From the NCBI GenBank assembly GCA_030620095.1, contig JAUTXW010005215.1:1160501-1224500 (forward strand): a DNA stretch of 64,000 bases, in the 5' to 3' direction. Positions 10,021 to 22,700 of the stretch are shown piece after piece; position 1 is the stretch's first letter, and each line of letters opens with the position of its first letter. Made by a program: the position numbers and the translations under genes. The stretch comes from Kuschelorhynchus macadamiae (lineage: Eukaryota; Arthropoda; Insecta; Coleoptera; Curculionidae). The notes under the pieces were generated by a model that had not been told where the DNA came from, did no database searches, and worked only from the letters and a program-made list of their open reading frames with translations.

Positions 10021-12721
10021 TTAACACGTTCACTGCCGAGCAAACATTTTGAAATCTGTCTTCACAGGCCAAATTAGTTTTCACCAATTAGGTATATTTT
10101 GAAAGCATTTCCCATATTTGGTTTTATTCCACACTTCATAGTTTTTGATATTTTTGGGTTTTTGTTTTTTTTTTGGTGTATCATAAATAATACACTCGCC
10201 GAACAATAAGAATTTTGCTGCTCCAGGCCGAGTGTATTATTTATGATACACTAGCATTTTACGAGTTTTTTCTTTGTTTCAGATTGACGAGCCGCAGTGT
10301 CTTCGACTTTTGATTTACGTGCACTTTTGCACTGGCTCAGAGCATAATCTATCTTTTCTTGAAAAAGAAATAAAAGGATACCTTGTTCTCCATTTTCTCA
10401 GTTAGCGCAAAAGTAGACGTAAATCAATAAACTATTGTTATAGAAAAGTAAAGAAGTATAGTGACTATAAACAATAATAGTGATAAAAAACAAAATGAAA
10501 AAATTCTATACAGACAGTGAAATTGAAAAAATGCATGAAACAGGGGAATACCCTGACAGGGATATGAGTGATGAAGATTTGGATGACTCCGATGCTGATC
10601 CAAATTATCTGGAAGAGTCGGAGAACTCTGATAGTGACGATTCGGTGGTACGAGTTAGAGCTCCGATTTCAAAACCCCAACCAAAGAAAAATATGGTTAC
10701 CAGCCAATCTTCATTAGATCAACCAAGTACAAGTAAAGCTATAAGCCGATCTCCTTCACCACAACTGAAAAGAAAAAAGGTTACCAGCCGATCTCCATCA
10801 CCTCAACAAAGTACAAGTACAGCTGTAAGCCCACCTCCATCACCCCAACCAAACACAAATACAGCAAGTCAGTCTCCACCGCCCCAAACACAAAATAATA
10901 TATTTGACAATATTGCATGGAGCGATCCAATTGGAAACCAAAAGATATTTCAATTTACTGGATCCAGTGGACTGGATCACAATGTTAGTGGGATTTTGGC
11001 ATTGGCAGACCCAATAGACTACTTTTTTCTGTTCTTGACTCCTCAAGTTGTGAATAAAATGGTGGACGAGACAAATCTTTATGCAACACAAATTTAAAAA
11101 AAAATGAACGTTGGTCCCAAATCACGTTTACACGACTGGACACCCACAGATTATCAGGAAATGACCAAATTCATCGGTTTACTAGGATGGATGGGTCTAG
11201 TCAAAGTGCCCAAGTTGGTTGATTATTGGCGTCGATCAGAGTTATATGCTTTCCCTCTTCCAAGAAAGACTATGTCGCTCAGGTTCTCGCACTTCGCCAA
11301 TAATGATGAGGCCCAAGAACACAATCGTCTAAGTAAAATAGAGGATATTCTTCAGATGTTTGTAAACAGTTTCCAAAGCACATACACACCCGCTCAAAAA
11401 AATATGTGTTGATGAAACCATGATACCTTGGAGGGGGAGGTTAAGCTTCAGGCAGTATATTCCCTCCAAAAGACACCGTTATGGGGTAAAAGTTTACAAG
11501 TTATGTACGGATAAGGGCTACACCTGGAACTTATTGGTTTATGTTGGCAACGATAAAGCAGATGACGCTGATACGTCTGCTTCTCAGAACGTGGTGATGA
11601 AATTGATCCGGGATCTTCTAGATAATGGTAGAACGTTATACATCGATAACTTCTATACAAGTGTGCCTTTAGCTCGTAAACTGCTCTCTCATAACACACA
11701 CGTTGTAGGCACTCTCCGCCAAAATAGAAAGTATATTCCTCAAGAAATAAAATCTGCACAATTGCGAAAAGGTGAAATTATCGCCAAAGAATCCAACGAT
11801 GGAATCACCATACTAAAATGGAAAGATAAGAGGGACGTCATGATGCTGACAACCACTCACCTAGGTACTGATACCCAAACTGTTACGTCAAAAACTGGAA
11901 GAGAAACTGTTAAACCTTTATGCGTTATAGACTACGATAGCGGAAAATCGTCAGTTGATGTAAGCGACCAATTATCATCCTATAATACTTCCCTATGTAG
12001 GTCAATAAAATGGTATAGAAAAGTATTGATCGAAATATTGTGGGGAACTAGTCTTGTGAATGCTTACTTTCTCTACTGTGAAAATTCCGTACATTCCACA
12101 AAACTGACAATAACGCAGTTTAGGGAGAGTGTTATACAATCTCTTCTCAATTCTAATGAAACAGTTGCATTAGACAACAAAAGGAAAACCCATCATCTAG
12201 TGCAACATGGGCAAAATAAAAGAGGTCGATGCAGCGAATGTTATAAAAGATTTGGGAAGCATGGTAAGATAGTGGATGGCAAAAAAAAGCTGGCAACCCA
12301 AGTAAAAACCGTCTGCGACCAGTGTGAAGGCAATCCATTTTTTTGCAGAGAATGCTTCAACGGTTTTCATTAACTTTTAAATTTTATGTTTTGTAGTTTC
12401 CGTTTATATTTTTGTATTTATATAAACACTCAAAGTGAATTTTTTCTTTGTATTTACAAAAATAAATACATTTGTTCAATGTTATATGTATTTTATTATT
12501 GGTCCTCATAACACCCTTCCAGGCCAAAACTTTAAGTTGCTCTGTATAGTGCCAGGCCGCCGAAACCCCAACCTAATGTATTTCTTATGGGCGGTGTATC
12601 ATAATAAATACACCGCTACTTAGAATGAAAAATAGTTGGTGTATTATTTAGGATACACCCGGCCTGTGGTAAGCACTACCCGGTGTATCATAAATGATAC
12701 ACATGGCAGCGAACGTGTTAA
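10021..12721 (+). mobile_element. piggyBac-type transposon
   Basis: TTAA target duplications flank the element exactly (10021-10024 and 12718-12721). The ends CACGTTCACTGCC and CACGTTCGCTGCC are inverted with one mismatch. Subterminal palindromes built on TGTATCATAAATAATACAC occur at 10178-10254 and 12590-12705 and probably help transposase binding. The element is about 2.7 kb, the usual size for an autonomous piggyBac. Confidence 0.93.
10495..12373 (+). pseudogene. piggyBac transposase, one stop and one frameshift
   Basis: The product begins at ATG 10495 (MKKFYTDSEIEKMHE), with an acidic N-terminus and a Ser/Pro-rich linker. An in-frame TAA at 11095-11097 interrupts it, then the same frame continues to 11412. 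A one-base slip in the A-run near 11396-11402 moves the rest into another frame (to 12373). The DDD catalytic residues are all visible: D in VDETMIPWRGR (spanning the slip), D in LYIDNFYTS, and D in SVDVSDQL. GTLRQNRK and a C-terminal Cys/His zinc-binding domain (CSECYKRFG, CDQCEGNPFFCRECF) are intact. With only two lesions in about 620 codons, inactivation looks recent, or could be a sequencing error at the homopolymers. Confidence 0.93.
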
Positions 12722-13352
12722 GGTCTCAAACTTTTTTTTTTGGAAAAATAATCAACTTTATATTTCGGCACTCATTTCTATTTGGTTTCGGCAAATATGC
12801 TTTTATCAGTGCTATTTGACTGAAACCAAGGAGGTAATTTCCTGTGCTCTTTTAAAAATCAAAATTTTCTGCACGTCACGTTTGTTAAAAATTTAGGATT
12901 TTTAATATTGAAAACACCGTTGCATACTTGCAGTACGGAGCAAACAATCCTACTTTTGTAAGAAAAATTAAAAGGTTTTTCGAGTTTTAATAAATAAAAT
13001 ACCCTGTCTTACGAGAAAAAACAAAAAATCCAAATTATTTTATATTTATTTAGGATATAGTATAGTAACAAATATTATTAGTTTTTCAATTTTTGTACAA
13101 AATAATGATCTTAGTATAAATATAATCTTAAACAGACTAAATATTTAATTTCAGAAATCAAAAAATTATTGACGGCTCAAAATCAACGCTTTAAATCAAC
13201 GGAATGTTAGAATAAAAAATATATAATAAAATTGTAAACATGACCTAACCATGCTGTTAGTTAACTATCTGATTATTTCATCACAGAGTACGGATATACT
13301 AAAATTAGAACATCCCGGCGTATTAAACGAGTATATAATATTAACATTTTTA
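12722..13352. other. Gap between piggyBac and gene 1
   Basis: No gene or clear repeat recognised. It lies downstream of gene 1 (minus strand) and may hold its 3' untranslated region; a minus-strand AATAAA occurs near 13045. Confidence 0.5.
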
Positions 13353-13354
13353 TT
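13349..13354 (-). other. Polyadenylation signal overlapping gene 1 stop
   Basis: AATAAA on the minus strand begins at the second base of the TAA stop codon (TAATAAA). If used, the 3' untranslated region would be only 20-40 nt; a second AATAAA about 300 bp further down is an alternative. Confidence 0.4.
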
Positions 13355-13501
13355 ACGGAAATAATATGTCATAAGGAAATGCTCCCACAATGGCGTTTCC
13401 GGTTTCTTGAATAACGGTTGACAAAGCTTTTTCTATGACGGGCATCAAATCCTTCAAGAACACGTTCAAGTTTCGGTTTATGACGTCATTGATCATCGAC
13501 A
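13353..13501 (-). CDS. Gene 1 exon 6 (C-terminus)
   Basis: Acceptor AG at 13503-13502 follows a TTTTCTTTGTTTT tract. The exon completes a Leu codon and encodes SMINDVINRNLNVF, the amphipathic helix MPVIEKALSTVIQE, and the terminal PYDILFP before TAA at 13355-13353. The C-terminal helix and P-Y-D-x-L-F-P ending are typical of the takeout family. Confidence 0.95.
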
Positions 13502-16500
13502 CTAAAACAAAGAAAACGTGTGGTGTGGGATACTGAATAATAAAATAATTGAGCCATATTATTTTGATAATATTCTCAATGGGGGAAATTATTTGAGTTT
13601 TCTGCAAAACGAGTTAGATGATTATTTAGATCTTTTGCCATTAAACAATATTAGAAACGCTGTATTTCAACAAGATGGGGCTCCACCCCACAATGTTACT
13701 ACAGTTAAAAACTATCTTAGTCAACGATTTGGTCAATTTGGGGGCATTTAAAGGACAAAATATACGCATTTCATAGAGTTAATATCGAGACTCTAAAAGG
13801 TTCTTGTTAGAATCGAGATGAATTTTTTGAATGAAAATTATGCCAAATCGGTCAAAGAATTTTGCCTGGCATAACAATAAATCACTAAACCCGCTCTTGT
13901 GAAACACTCTGTATCTACCTGGTCTCAATGTATAAAAGCAATAATTTCTAGAATATTAGTCTCAAAGTGAAATATGATATTGGTAAATGTTATGTAAAGA
14001 GAATGTCGGCATATATTTTACTTTCCAGCCACTTCGGTTTCAAAACTGAAATGGGACCTCCGGTATATTATTACATTTTCGGAATCCTGATGCAGTTTTA
14101 GATCAGAATATGACATTTTTAAAAATTTTCACGTCAACTGCTTAAGAGCCATTTATATTGAATCTAGGTGGCCATGATGGCATGCAAAATATTTTAAAGA
14201 ACTCAGATGATGTTAGAAAAACAAAATCCCGAGGTTTTAGTAATTAATATGATGAAAGAGAAAATGTTGCAAAATCAAATTTGTGTGCCTATTTTCTATT
14301 TCTAATGGCGATTCGTTTTAGACAATCACTTTTTAAGGAAATGATTATTTGGCGAATCTAATAATACTAATTTATTTGCGATTAGCTTAAAAATAAACCC
14401 ATAAATTAAATATTTCTAATCAAAATACAGGAAAAATCAAATGTATTTTTTACATACCTGTGTGCCATAGACGGCCATGCAACATATTGTTATGCAGTGT
14501 GTGTTTTTTTATCAATTTCTTTTTTGTAGTACAAAACAGTTACATATGTAGTAACAGTGACATGCGGTCTATAACTCGATATAAAACTTTTTTATTTTTT
14601 ACTAAATTTCAGTATAATTTTTAGTTACAGTAATGTATACTCAGAGAGAAAAGGTGGATATGTTATTAATATTTTTAGAATGTCATAAGAATTCAAGCAA
14701 TGTAGCTGAGTTGTATGCTCAGAGATATCCCAACTAGCGACATCCCGTTCGTCAGTATATTCCGTATCTGGAGAAAGGTTTTAGGCAAGAAGAAAATCGG
14801 GAGGCCGAAGAAATGTTTATTACAAATGAATGGAAGGCGTTCTTGCTATGGTTGAGGTTGACAAAACTATTTCTTTAAGAAAAATTGGTGAGGAACTGCA
14901 TATTAGTAATGAATCAGCAAAAAAAATACTGAAAAAGCGCAGATATCGATTATTTAAATATCAATTACACCAACATTTGTATGCTGATAACAGCGACAGA
15001 CGGGTAGTGTTCTGTCATTGATTGCTCAATCGTCATATATTCGACCCAAATTTTAACAATTTAATACTCTTTTCCGACAAAACAAGATTTACGAATAATA
15101 GTATGCAAACAATATACTCGGGACTGTGCCCAACAGAATCAATATCACAAATAAAAGAAGATAATTTTCAAGAAGGGGTTGATGTAAATGTCTGGGTTCG
15201 TATAGTTAAAAAAAGAATAATTTGGTCAGTATTGTGCCAATGTTACTAAACTACGTACTTAGTAGGCTTTCTACAAAATTAAATCGATGATTGTGTTAAT
15301 AACCTACCAATTAAGAAATCATTGTTCTTGGAATTAGACCATGTCAAATTAGAATTACTATCCGACGTTTTGCCTTCAATTGTACGAAGCGTTTTCAGAG
15401 ATCTTTACTCCACGAGATCTGAACACTGAATGAGCTCGAAGAGATTCAGGCGGGCTTTTATACCCGACTTGTACTCGTCGAACCGTGACCCTATGTTAAG
15501 ATCGGTTTCCACGTGTGATGTAGACCGTTACCCGTGTCTCTATTGAAATATTTTCTATGTTTATATATTTCAATAGATTCTCTAACTTTTCATTTATAAA
15601 AACCTGGAACCGATGCTAGAACCCTGGTTTCCTTTACATTTATGAAATGGCCAGTGTTATGCTGGTGTTCAGCTACAGCAGATTGAATAATTTGTTTCTT
15701 TTTAATACATCGTTCATGTTTTTTAAGTCTAGTTGATATTGAGCGTCCTGTTTCTCCCACATACACTTCTCCACAGGAGCAAGGAATTTTTTATACCCTT
15801 CTGTTTAGAAAGGTACAAGATCTTTCGGGGATCGCAAGCATTGTCCAATCTTCTTATGTGTATTGAAGATTGTACGTATGTTGGACCGCCGAAGTAATCA
15901 TCCTATTTTGTCTGTAGTGCCATGTATGTAGAGAAGAACAACACTATCTAATGGTGGCTCTTTAACATTCGCCTTGAGCGGAGTTCGTTTACTATATCTT
16001 TTAATTGAACGCGTAATATATTCAGTGCAATAGCCACTCCCTCTGAGAGCTTCGATCAGTTTCGATTTTTCCGATGTTAAAGAATCTTGATCAGAAATCG
16101 AGATAGCTCTGAATACTAGTGAGTTAATAACCGATTTCTTTTGTGCTGGATGGTGATGAGAATTTGCATTTAAGTATCTATTTGTATGAGTCGGTTTTCT
16201 ATACACAGAATGTCCTAATGTACCATTTTCCTTCCTTTGAACACATACATCTAGAAAGGGAATTGTTCCATTAGATTCAATTTCTATTGTGAACTTGATA
16301 TTATGATGTTGCTGATTAAGGTGGTCCAGAAATATGAGGAGATTATCCTGTCCATAAGGCCAAACAACAAAAGTATCATTTACATATCTAAACCAGTGCT
16401 TCGGTTTTAGTGGAGCGAATGTTAGAGCAATATTCTCAAAGGCTTCCATAAAGATATTCGCTACCACAGGTGATAGAGGACATCCCATAGCTGCCCCTGA

Positions 16501-16751
16501 AGTTTGTAAATAAAAAGTTTTTTGAAAAATGAAATAAGTAGATGTAAGACAAGCTTTTATGGACAGACTCAGACAGTCTCTATTCGGACGCGAGAAAGAA
16601 AGCTTCGGAAATGCCAAATGTAATTTTGGCGAAACGTCAGCAAAACTGTTCTTTTCAGAACGACAGTAGTGAACGGATGTACACCCGGAATGAAAACACA
16701 TTGTATTTTTCCATCCGTGAAAAAGTAAAAATCAGCAAATCAACATACATA

Positions 16752-16798
<47 letters not shown>

Positions 16799-19700
16799 TA
16801 TACGTAAATATGATCATATTTCTCACAAATTAACCCTACCTGTGCATAGAACGGCACTTTTTCGACGCTGCATTAGCCATGCTATAGTCCGTCTTTATAA
16901 CGACCTAAGTGAAGATTTTAAACTGTTGAATATATCGCAATCCAAGTGGAGAGTCAAAGAAGGTGATATTTAATGGACAATTGTAACTTTGATCTTTATC
17001 GAAAATTGAATTGTTAACGTGAGTTTATAATTAAAGTGGCTTACTCGAATTAGTCAAAATATTTCGAATGTGTCCATTATTTACCAAAATTGATTATCTA
17101 AACTGACAATTGGACTTTAAGGGGTTAAGTGTTAAAGCATAAGAAAGTGTGAACTTCCCCTATTTGGTGATATAAAGCATTAATAACAATCGCTGATGTA
17201 AAATTTATAAATTACCAAATAAAAAGTTTTATTATTATTATTGTTATTAGATTCGCAAAAAAAATCGCATTTTAAAAAAGTGCTTGTCTAAATTTGAAAA
17301 AAAATAAGTTAGACATGAAAATGTGGTTTTGCCAATTTTTCTTTTTCCTATCTATCATACTAATCACTAAAACTTCGCGATTGTGTTTTTCTGACATCAT
17401 TTTAAGGCCCTTAGTTTATTTTGCATGCGATCGTGGCCACTGAAATGAAATATTAAAAGACCTAAAAGGATCAATTGGACGTAAACATTTTTAAGAATGT
17501 CAAACTCTCATCCAGAATTACCTCAGGAATCCGAAAATATAAATACTATATTTATAGGAGAAGTTCCATTTAAATTTCGGAATCCGACCCATTCCCGATG
17601 AAACCGGAAGTGGCCGAAAAATGAAAAATATGCAAAAACTTTCTTCTTTATATACCAATTACCTATACCAAATTAAATTTTGATATATATAATACTCTAA
17701 AAATTATGACTTGTCTAATAGATTTGTTTACACCCGGTATATTAGTACGCTATTTAAGAATGTGCAAGTTTTATTTTTTTGTTCTGGCAAATAAGAATTA
17801 ATTTCTATTCGGGCAATAATTATATTTCAAATCTCTGAAGCAGAAAAGATGGTAATTATTGTTGGTCGCTTAGCAAATACTCGTATTACACAATGTTATT
17901 TTGAACTGCGGATTCCCCAAATATTAGGTGATTATAAACGGTAAGACAATTTAAAGAGGTACGGGTTTTTAAGCAACATATTATTTGTTTATGTTCTTTG
18001 TTTCCGGTTATTCAAACTTCAAGGTTTTTGGTCTTTTCTATGACGATGCCTATAATAAAAAGAATCAAGAAGCTACCCGAAACATCCTTGAGCTATTAAC
18101 AAAATTTTCCTTTCTAAGAGAAAAACTATCAGACGATATTTTTAGACTGTTTAAGTATATGACTTGTTTATTTTTATTTTTTTCTTTGGCAGTGAAAAAA
18201 ATAGATTTAACGATAACGTAAAAAAACTGGTTGATTATTTGGTGATTATAGGCATAAATTAACACTGATTTGTCTTAAATTACTTAATAATAACATTAAT
18301 ATTGGTATTAGTTATAATGTTTTGATAGATAGTATTCATTAAGTAGTGGAAAAACAAATTATATAAACGTATAAGCTATGATATTTTGTTGCTTGAAAAT
18401 TGAAACTATTAACTACCGACAAACCAGGAATTTTTTTTATATTTTTATTTTTTATCATTATTTACCTTTATGATATTAACATTTTCATTTTTTTTAAAGG
18501 ATATAAAATACAGTAAGTCTCTTTTACTTCTCTCAGTAAAAAGAATGTTTCATTACCTGAAGACCTTATAAAGGGTCAGACAACTGTAATATGGAGATCT
18601 CTGAAAGAATGACTTTTTATGAGATGATACACTAATAACATTCTTATTTCTAGTCTTGTACGAATTAGTCTGTCCCAGTTTGACAAATAAATTAAGGTTA
18701 TTGTTTGTATAAATTAGACACTTATAATATATATACAGAGTAATGTTAAAATTTGCTTTTGAGTAAATATAGACTTACAACTATACATGGGCTTGAGATT
18801 GAAAACAGTCTTAAAATCCTTTTTTGTCCAATACAGACTCTCTTCCATACTTCTCTACCTTCCCATGAAATAATATTATTGGATAAGTGGCTGTAAGCCA
18901 AAGAATAATAAACACCAAGCAAGCTAGACTCGTTAAGTGTATTCTTTAAGTTCAGAACAGCGAATGAGTCTATTATAGTTCCCAAAAATTTGCTAAAATT
19001 TAAAAATTTAATGTTGTCAAGGCTATCAAAATTTAAAAGCAAGGGTTTACGAACAAACATATTCATATATATAGTTTTGTCGGAGTTAAGTATTAGATGG
19101 TATTACGGCATCAAATCTCCATATCGCTACAAACGTTTCTTAAACTACTGGAAAGCTTCTCCGGAGTATTTGCCGCTAATGCCACCGTCGTATCATCGAC
19201 ATACGTTATAACGTATCCAGTACTAATATTTACTGGCAGATCATTGGCATATAGTAAAAAAAAAGTAATGGTCACATTACTGAGCCTTCGGGAAATCCAA
19301 TATTTACAGATCTAGGCTTAGAACACACGCCTCCATACCTTACTATCATCTCACACCTAGATAAATAGGATTTAATTCAGTCAGACATTTTACAACGTAT
19401 ACCCATACTGTACAGCTTCAAAAGCAAAAATATCTTTATTGACAGTAACAAATGCTATTGAAAAGTCAAAGAAGAGAGCCACAACATATTTTCCCTGGTC
19501 AAACAAAGAAGAGACGTAGTTTAAAAAACGATAGGAGGCTGTTTCGATTGACTTATTAGGTTAGGTTAGGTTAAAAACCATGCTGACACTAACTTAAAAT
19601 ATTGTATTTTTAATACTAATAAAATTTTAGAAAATATACTAAGAATGGAAATTTGACGATAATTTTCTATGTCGTCACGATCGTTTCTTTAGTGTAGTGG

Positions 19701-22700
19701 TATCACATTTGCAGTTTTTAGGATTTTTAGAAAAATTCCTTTGTGTAAACTTACATTTAATAAATGTGTAAGTAGATAACTAATGTAATCCTTGGCTACA
19801 TTAACAAGTTTTACATTTATATCATCAGAACCGGCAGCATTTGTTTTTTTCAAATTCGAAATTACTTTTATTACTTGGTCCACAGAGACAGGTTCAAGTA
19901 TAATTGAGTTAGTAAGAGAAGTCAGAGATTTAATTGAGTCCACTTTTCCACTGCCATACTTGTTTTGTTAATTTATTAGCCGAAATAGAACTAATATGAT
20001 TTACAAATTCAGTTACTATACGGTTAGATTCAGAAATAACGCTATTGTTTAGGTTTAATTTTATAAGTTGTGAATTACTTTTACCTCTGTTTAATTTCTT
20101 ATTAACGATTTTCCAGACTTCTTTTACTTTATTATTGGAGTTTTCAATTTTGTTGCGATAGAAAGTTTCTTTACTTAACCTAATTCGCTGCCTATATTGC
20201 TTTTTAAGATCTTGGTATTGTATTGTTAAATTGCCGTCTTTGGTATGTTTTCGCAGATAATGTAGCCTATCTAATTCTGTTTTTATTTTATAAAGACTAT
20301 CATTATACCAACTAAATGACTGTTTGTTATTTTTATTACTTAAATGTTGTGTTTTGCATGGACAGCAGCAGTTTAAGCAGTGTACAATAGAACCTATATA
20401 ATTATATCATGCTTCTTTCAACAAAACATTAGGATCAACAATATTTGTCCACTCCTGTCGTTGAAGCATGTTACAAAACAGCACAATATAATTGCCAGAT
20501 AAGTCTCTTTTACTAGCTCTGAGGCCTTCCAGGTTATACATATAGCAAAATTCAAGCTTGAAAGAAAATTTATGGGTAAAATGATCACCAATATGAGGGT
20601 CAAGAACCCTAAAATTCCAAAATTTGTCCGGGATATTAGTTGTTACATAATCAATCGTACTAACACTAGACTGCACGCCCACGACTGACGAGGTGAGGTG
20701 GGTAATCTATGAGATATAAATAGAACAAGCAAAAATAGTGTTAAAGTGCGGGACACGAAAGAAAAACGAGCGGTCCTTAAAATAAAAGTTCATAGTCTTA
20801 AGCAAGCAGAAAAGTAAAATTTGTGTACGCAAATAAATTTTATGTTATTTTATTGGTTGTAATAATTTGCCGCTTCACCTATAAAGTGGGCCAGCTAAGC
20901 GGTACAGAAAATTAGTCGAGGATTTAGTAAATTTCGCACTGGTCCACTTGTAATTGGGATGTGCCTTGAGTCTCCATGCACTTGCCGCTAGAAGATTCTA
21001 GCTATTTCCAGTGGCGCCTATACATTTCGAGAATTGGTTTTTATTTCTGTATAAATGCGTTGCATTGATTTGAATTATTATTTCGAAGTAACGATGGCGA
21101 GCAAAAGAAGAAAAACAATTGGAAGCCGTGCACGTGAAGTTATTGCGAGCGTTATAGAGGCCTGTACTAGAGGAGCTGGAAATAATAGTTTGACTATTCC
21201 AATTCAAAATCGAACAGAACCCGCTGCATTTTACACTGGTGTTTCGGAAAGTAGTGTAAGTAAATTCAAAGAGAACATAATGATTGTTCATGTTCTACTT
21301 TAAAATCTCCTGGTAAAAAAAGACCCCGATTATCGTACAAACATAAAATTGACGATGGTGATTTTCAAGTAATTCGACGAACAATAGAGGATTTTTATAT
21401 AAACTTGAAGAAGGTTCCGACCTGCAAACCCCTACTTCGTGCTGTAAAAAAGAAAATAGATTTTCCGTAGGGGTATAAAACCTTAAATCGGCTTTTGCGA
21501 TCAAATGGTTTTGTTTGGCGCAAGTGCCAAAATAAACGAAAATTGCTCATTGAGAGACCAAATATTTTTCACTGGCGGGTGAAATATCTAGGCAATATAG
21601 GCAAGAAGGACGCAATATTGTATATCTAGACGAAACCTGGGTAGATAATGATATGACAGTGAACAAATGCTGGCAAAGTGTTACAGGTACTGTTCAGGCA
21701 ATCCGCTCTAATAGTCGCTTTATTATAGTTCATGCTGGTTCAGAAGCCGGATTTGTTCCAGGTGCTGCTTTAGTTTTTCGCTCGGTACTAACAACTGGAG
21801 ACTATCATGGACAGATGCATAGAGATAATTTTGGAAAGTGGTTGCTTGAGAAGCTTCTACCTAACATTCCTTCCAAATCAGTCGTGGTAATAGATAATGC
21901 GCCTAGAAGATAAAGTGCCAACTAAATACTCTACAAAAGATCATATGATATCGTGGCTTAAATCGAACAATCTTGTATGTGATCCAACATGGGGAAAATA
22001 TCAATTACATGAAGTAATATCAGCCAACAAGCATAGAGAAAAAAGTATAAAATTCACGGTCTTTTACGTAACCTCGGTCATACACATCCAAGGCTGCCTC
22101 CATACATGTGCGACCTCAACCCTATTGAACTTGCATGGGCAGAAGTAAAAAAATATATTCGAGAGCGCAACACCGGTGAACTTTCAATTAAAGATTTAAA
22201 TAAAATAACATTAGAAGCGATTGACTCAATATCGGCTGAAAATTGGAAATCGTACGTTAAACATGTTCGTTCTATTGAAGATAAATACTGGGAAGTAGAT
22301 GCCAAAATTGAAACGGTTATTGATGATTTAGTTATCACATTGGGACCTTCAAGTAGTGACGACGAAATAAACTGTCAATAAACTGCTTTAAAATAATTAA
22401 TTTTCTGTTCAATACGGGGTGTCAAAAAATATCTAGTATTAGAATTAATATTTGAAAAACTACAGAACTCATATTTTTCCAAAATTAACACATCAATGTA
22501 GTTATAGTAGGGGAGCCAGCACTGATTCGAGTGAACAAGATTTATCAAAATTTTAACTTATGCAGTTCGACTTTGGGCTGTTTGGGTATGCCAAAAGTGA
22601 TCGTTTGTCTCCGTCTGTCATATTACTTTGTACAGGGGGGCATCATCGTGAAGTACTATATAGGGCGTTTCCTAATTGCTTGCTAATGTTAAAGAGGGGT

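Noticed and set aside
10840..11759. Minus-strand frames of 83-103 codons within the piggyBac element
   Set aside because: They are shadows of the transposase in antisense; no motif.
17985..18265. Two overlapping frames of 66-78 codons on opposite strands
   Set aside because: No family motif, low-complexity hydrophobic translation typical of AT-rich DNA.
19558..19576. TTAGG repeats (also near 47142-47156) as interstitial telomere or telomeric insertion
   Set aside because: Only three units at each place; too short to mean more than chance, although consistent with an insect.
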